From Herbidospora mongoliensis (GTDB lineage Bacteria; Actinomycetota; Actinomycetes; Streptosporangiales; Streptosporangiaceae), in contig NZ_BBXD01000011.1 in the NCBI RefSeq assembly GCF_001570545.1, positions 310,001 through 374,000 of the forward strand: a stretch of DNA of 64,000 nucleotides. The letters run 5' to 3'. The position numbers and the translations under genes are program-made. Positions 60,984 through 64,000 of this stretch are shown here, piece by piece. Position 1 is the first letter of the stretch; every line of letters starts with the position of its first letter. The notes under the pieces were generated by a model. The model saw only the letters and a list, made by a program, of their open reading frames with translations, did no database searches and was not told where the DNA came from.

Positions 60984-61316
60984 TTAGAGGATCACGTAGA
61001 CCACGGCCCCGGCCACCGCCGCCAGCACCCCGATCCAGAGGATCAGGGCGTCGCCGCCGGCCTCGATCGGGCGTTCCCCGTGCAACGCCTCCTGCACCCG
61101 CCGGAACCGGATCCCCGTACGGGCGAGCATCATCGCCCCCACCAGCGCCGCGACCCCGAAGCACGCGATCGACACGGCGTGCCCGGAGGCGCGGGCCACC
61201 ACACCCGCCCCGCCGAGCCCGAAGGTCGCCAGCGCGGTGGCCGTGCGGACCCACGCCAGCCGGGTCCGCTCACTCTGCAGGCCCGGGTCCCAGCTCTGGC
61301 CCGATCCTCTATCCAA
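60984..61316 (-). CDS. DUF202-family membrane protein 1
   Basis: 110 aa, three membrane segments, with the DUF202 start 'DPGLQSERTRLAWVRTATALATFGLGGAG'. It overlaps the second DUF202 gene by eight bases. Such YidH-like proteins are of unknown function, often in pairs. Confidence 0.85.
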   Translation of the reverse strand: MDRGSGQSWDPGLQSERTRLAWVRTATALATFGLGGAGVVARASGHAVSIACFGVAALVGAMMLARTGIRFRRVQEALHGERPIEAGGDALILWIGVLAAVAGAVVYVIL

Positions 61317-61641
61317 CGAGGATCAGCACCAGGGCCAGCACCGCGACCCCCGCGACCCCGTATCCGAACAGGGGCGCGAGCCTCGGCGGCGGGAGGGGCT
61401 GGGCGCGGCGCAGGGCCGTCTGGACCTTGCGCCAGCGCGGGTACGCGAACGCCGCCGCCACGGCCGAGAGCAGCACGAGGACGACGGCGAGCGTGGTGCG
61501 GACCCACGGGACGAAGAGATGAGGCGGGACCGCCGCCATGGCCACACCTCCGGCGCACAGAGCCAGGGAGGTACTCAGCCAGGTCAGAAAGGTTCGTTCG
61601 TTTGCCAGGGTGAACCGGGGGTCCGGTTCGTCTCCGTCCAT
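61309..61641 (-). CDS. DUF202-family membrane protein 2 (YidH-like)
   Basis: 110 aa with three membrane segments and the family signature 'DPRFTLANERTFLTWLSTSLALCAGGVAM'. ATG 61641 lies seven bases after TATCCT (minus strand), so it is probably leaderless. It is the first of the tandem pair. Confidence 0.87.
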   Translation of the reverse strand: MDGDEPDPRFTLANERTFLTWLSTSLALCAGGVAMAAVPPHLFVPWVRTTLAVVLVLLSAVAAAFAYPRWRKVQTALRRAQPLPPPRLAPLFGYGVAGVAVLALVLILVG

Positions 61642-61690
61642 AATTAAAAGGATATTTCACCACAATTCCGGCATGTCTTGCCGGAAAGGC

Positions 61691-62083
61691 CTATTCGCCG
61701 GAGGCGCAGGCGGCGGTGAGGGTCTCACCCCATGCCAGGGAGTCTGTGGCGAGCTTCTGGAGGGCGTCCACGGCGTCGTTGGCGTCTTGGATCTCGAACG
61801 CGTTCAGCTTCCCGGCGACCTCGTTGGCCGCCTCCGCCAGAGTCGTGTTGGCGGCGTCGTTGGCCAGGGCCTCCAGCTTGTTCGCACCGTCGGCGAGGGC
61901 GGTCTCGACGGCCTGCGGGTCACTCGCGAGACCGGTCACCTTCTCCACCGTCTCGGTCACGATGCCGACGGCCTGAATGCACTGCTGCGTCTTGTCGATC
62001 GCACCAGTGATCTCGTTGATCTCACCACATCCGGTGAGCAGCACGAGCGACAGCGGGAGTACGGCAAGGGGGAGGAGTCGCAT
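61691..62083 (-). CDS. Small lipoprotein
   Basis: 130 aa with lipobox LLTGC near residue 19. The mature part is Ala-rich and helical, with heptad-like spacing over about 40-125, and has two Cys. Function unknown. It lies about 95 bp from the divergent UBP zinc-finger gene. Confidence 0.8.
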   Translation of the reverse strand: MRLLPLAVLPLSLVLLTGCGEINEITGAIDKTQQCIQAVGIVTETVEKVTGLASDPQAVETALADGANKLEALANDAANTTLAEAANEVAGKLNAFEIQDANDAVDALQKLATDSLAWGETLTAACASGE

Positions 62084-62178
62084 GGCCTGAACCCTAATGC
62101 ACGCGAACGTGACCTAAGCGCCCCATCGGAAAGGGGCAGGTCGGAATGTGCCGGGTGGGGCGTCGTACGATCAAAAGC

Positions 62179-62436
62179 ATGGGAATGTGCGAACATCTGC
62201 AGGTTGCCGGGGACCCCGCGCCGACCTCCCCGCAGGGGTGCGAGGAGTGCCTGCGCGAGGGTACCCGCTGGGTCCACCTGCGCAAGTGTCTTAATTGCGG
62301 GCATATCGGCTGCTGCGACTCCTCGCCCCGCCGGCATGCCACCGCTCACTACAAGGAGACCGATCACCCGGTGATGCAGTCGTTCGAACCGGGCGAGGCA
62401 TGGAAGTGGTGCTTCATCGACAACGTGATGGGTTAG
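62179..62436 (+). CDS. UBP-type zinc-finger protein
   Basis: 85-aa protein that is one ZnF-UBP domain: 'CEHLQ', CEEC, 'WVHLRKCLNCGHIGCCDSSPRRHATAHYKETDHPVMQSFEPGEAWKWCFID'. These bind zinc and in eukaryotes bind ubiquitin C-termini; in actinobacteria, where this gene is common next to a sodium/proton antiporter, the role is unknown. ATG 62179 or 62185 as start. It overlaps the antiporter's 3' end by four bases. Confidence 0.9.
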   Translation: MGMCEHLQVAGDPAPTSPQGCEECLREGTRWVHLRKCLNCGHIGCCDSSPRRHATAHYKETDHPVMQSFEPGEAWKWCFIDNVMG

Positions 62437-64000
62437 TCGCGTTCCAGGGTGGCCTCTTCGAAGTCGAGCTCCGACATGATCCGGCGCAGCACCTCGTCGT
62501 CGATCCTGCGCTGGTCACGGAGCCGGATGAAGACCGCCCGCTCGGCGGCGAGCATCTCCCGGCGCAGTCGCCGGTAGACGGTCGCGGGCGTCTCCTCGCC
62601 CTCGGGCCCGGTGCCGCCGCCGAGCCGCTCCCAGGCCATCCGGGCCACCCGCTCGGACCGGTCGCGCAGTCCCTGCACGACCTCCTCGTGGACGTCGAGC
62701 ACGCCTTCGGCCACCAGTTCGTCGAGCCGGGCCGTCGCCGCCGCCGCGGCGGCCTGCTGCGCGGCGGCCTCCGACAGGTCGTCTTCGAACCGCTCGCGCT
62801 CGTTGGAGATGCCGAGCCTGCGGATCAGCCAGGGGAACGACAGTCCCTGGACGACCAGGGTGCCGATCACCACCGCGAAGGTCAGGAACAGCAGCAGATC
62901 GCGCTGCGGCACATCGGCCGGCAGCGCGAAGGCCGCCGCCAGTGACACCACGCCCCGCATCCCGGCCCAGCTCAGCGTGACGACGTTCTGCCAGGGCACC
63001 TTCTTCTCCCTGGCGCGGATCTTCTTGGACAGGATCCTCGGCAGCAGGATGCCGGGGATCATCCAGACCGCCCGGCTCAGCACCGTCACCAGGAACAGCA
63101 CCAGGGCGTACATGCCGACCGTGGTGGGCTCGTAGCCTTCGAGCCCGGCGATCAGCGGCAGCAACTGCAGGCCGATCAGGGCGAAGACGATGCCCTCGAG
63201 CAGGAAGTCCATGATCCGCCACACGGCCTCCGACAGAAGCCGGGTCCCGTACGAGGTGCGGCTCATCTGGTGGCCGAGATAGATGCCCACCACGACCACG
63301 GAGATCACGCCCGAGGCGTGCACGACCTCGGCCGCCAGGTAGGCGCCCCAGGGCACCAGCAGCGAGATCGAGTTGGCCACCAGGGCATCTTTGATCCGGG
63401 TCAGGATGTAGCCCGCGACGTAGGCGATGGCCATGCCGATCGCCAGCCCGACGCCCGCCGCGAACAGGAACTGCCCGCCCGCTGTGAGGAACGTCACCCC
63501 GCCGCCCGCGATCACCCCGATCGCGACCCGGTAGGCGGTCAGCGCGGTCGCGTCGTTGAAGAGGCTCTCGCCGATCAGCACGGTCATGACCCGGCGCGGC
63601 AGCCCGAGCTTGCGGCCGACGGCCACGGCCGCGACCGCGTCGGGCGGCGCGATGATCGCCCCGAACGCGATGGCCGCCGGGATGGTCAGCTCGGGCACCA
63701 GCAGGTAGGTGACCGTCCCGACCACGGCGGTCGTGAACAGCACGAGCCCGATCGACAACAGCATCACGGGCCGCTTCACATCGCGAAGCCGCAGGTAGGA
63801 GCTGTCGAGGGCGGCCGAATAGAGAAGTGGCGGCAGGAATACGAAGAGCACGATCTCCGGGCTCAGTTCGTATTCGGGCACGAACGGGAGGATCGACGCG
63901 ATCAACCCGGCCAACACGAGAAGTAGCGGAACATTCCAGTCCATCCGCCGGGCCAACGCCGATACGGCGAGAGCCCCGGCGGGGAGGGCCAGCAACTGGA
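62433..64000 (-). CDS. CPA1-type Na+/H+ antiporter (5' end off window)
   Basis: At least 520 aa of a NhaP/NHE-type monovalent cation/proton antiporter with about 12 membrane segments. The conserved site 'AIIAPPDAVAAVAV' and 'LIGESLFNDATALTAY' (ND) are present; the cytoplasmic tail (last 130 residues) is charged and Ala-rich with likely coiled coil. The start lies beyond the right edge or at TTG 63995, which is not convincing. It is adjacent to a UBP zinc-finger gene, a recurrent actinobacterial arrangement. Confidence 0.9.
   Translation of the reverse strand, partial: QLLALPAGALAVSALARRMDWNVPLLLVLAGLIASILPFVPEYELSPEIVLFVFLPPLLYSAALDSSYLRLRDVKRPVMLLSIGLVLFTTAVVGTVTYLLVPELTIPAAIAFGAIIAPPDAVAAVAVGRKLGLPRRVMTVLIGESLFNDATALTAYRVAIGVIAGGGVTFLTAGGQFLFAAGVGLAIGMAIAYVAGYILTRIKDALVANSISLLVPWGAYLAAEVVHASGVISVVVVGIYLGHQMSRTSYGTRLLSEAVWRIMDFLLEGIVFALIGLQLLPLIAGLEGYEPTTVGMYALVLFLVTVLSRAVWMIPGILLPRILSKKIRAREKKVPWQNVVTLSWAGMRGVVSLAAAFALPADVPQRDLLLFLTFAVVIGTLVVQGLSFPWLIRRLGISNERERFEDDLSEAAAQQAAAAAATARLDELVAEGVLDVHEEVVQGLRDRSERVARMAWERLGGGTGPEGEETPATVYRRLRREMLAAERAVFIRLRDQRRIDDEVLRRIMSELDFEEATLERD

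Overview
The window is high-GC, densely packed actinobacterial chromosome. Frequent GTG/TTG starts, 1-4 base start/stop overlaps inside operons, leaderless promoters, an LytR-CpsA-Psr protein, an LPxTG surface protein, MsiK-like sugar ATPase and UBP zinc-finger protein together suggest a sporulating or filamentous actinomycete, probably the Streptosporangiales. That placement is inference. I see no rRNA, tRNA, CRISPR array or prophage.

Layout. 1-5.4 kb: partial M50-type membrane protease, CorA-type Mg channel, a PadR-regulated drug-export ABC operon behind a perfect 15-bp inverted-repeat operator, and a secreted Ig-like protein. 5.5-19.6 kb: a fused alpha/beta E1 2-oxoacid dehydrogenase, the SbcD/SbcC DNA-end nuclease, two alpha/beta hydrolases, an LCP protein, an enolase-superfamily protein with both catalytic lysines replaced, and an MFS transporter. 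19.7-27.1 kb: a tightly overlapped five-gene cassette transcribed SWIM zinc finger - DUF5691 - MoxR AAA - DUF5682 - VWA, the most system-like locus and of unknown function. 27.2-35 kb: a large AAA/LuxR regulator, a cupin, a GNAT enzyme, an aldehyde dehydrogenase, a secreted subtilisin and an XRE regulator. 35.2-41.3 kb: a secreted M14 carboxypeptidase and a lipoprotein/FtsH-like AAA protease pair.

41.3-46.5 kb: a short-chain dehydrogenase and a small polysaccharide locus (glycosyltransferase, degenerate epimerase, WecA/TagO-like transferase, Wzc/CpsD-like chain-length ATPase). 46.5-48.05 kb: an IS200/IS605-type element without tnpA. It carries an intact TnpB and a divergent Phd/YefM-like small gene, separated by a 15-bp palindrome that overlaps both predicted -10 boxes; it sits on the stop codon of the preceding gene. 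48.1-64 kb: membrane protein, secreted HExxH protein, MsiK-like ATPase with divergent LacI regulator and matching operators, DUF4012 plus LPxTG pair, glutathione peroxidase, lysozyme-like secreted protein, FtsX-type permease, TetR regulator with a divergent diiron protein, quinone oxidoreductase, two DUF202 proteins, a lipoprotein, a UBP zinc finger and a Na+/H+ antiporter cut by the right edge.

A GC-rich intergenic repeat occurs twice in full (about 17.1 and 32.95 kb), both times between convergent genes, and perhaps once in part (30.1 kb).
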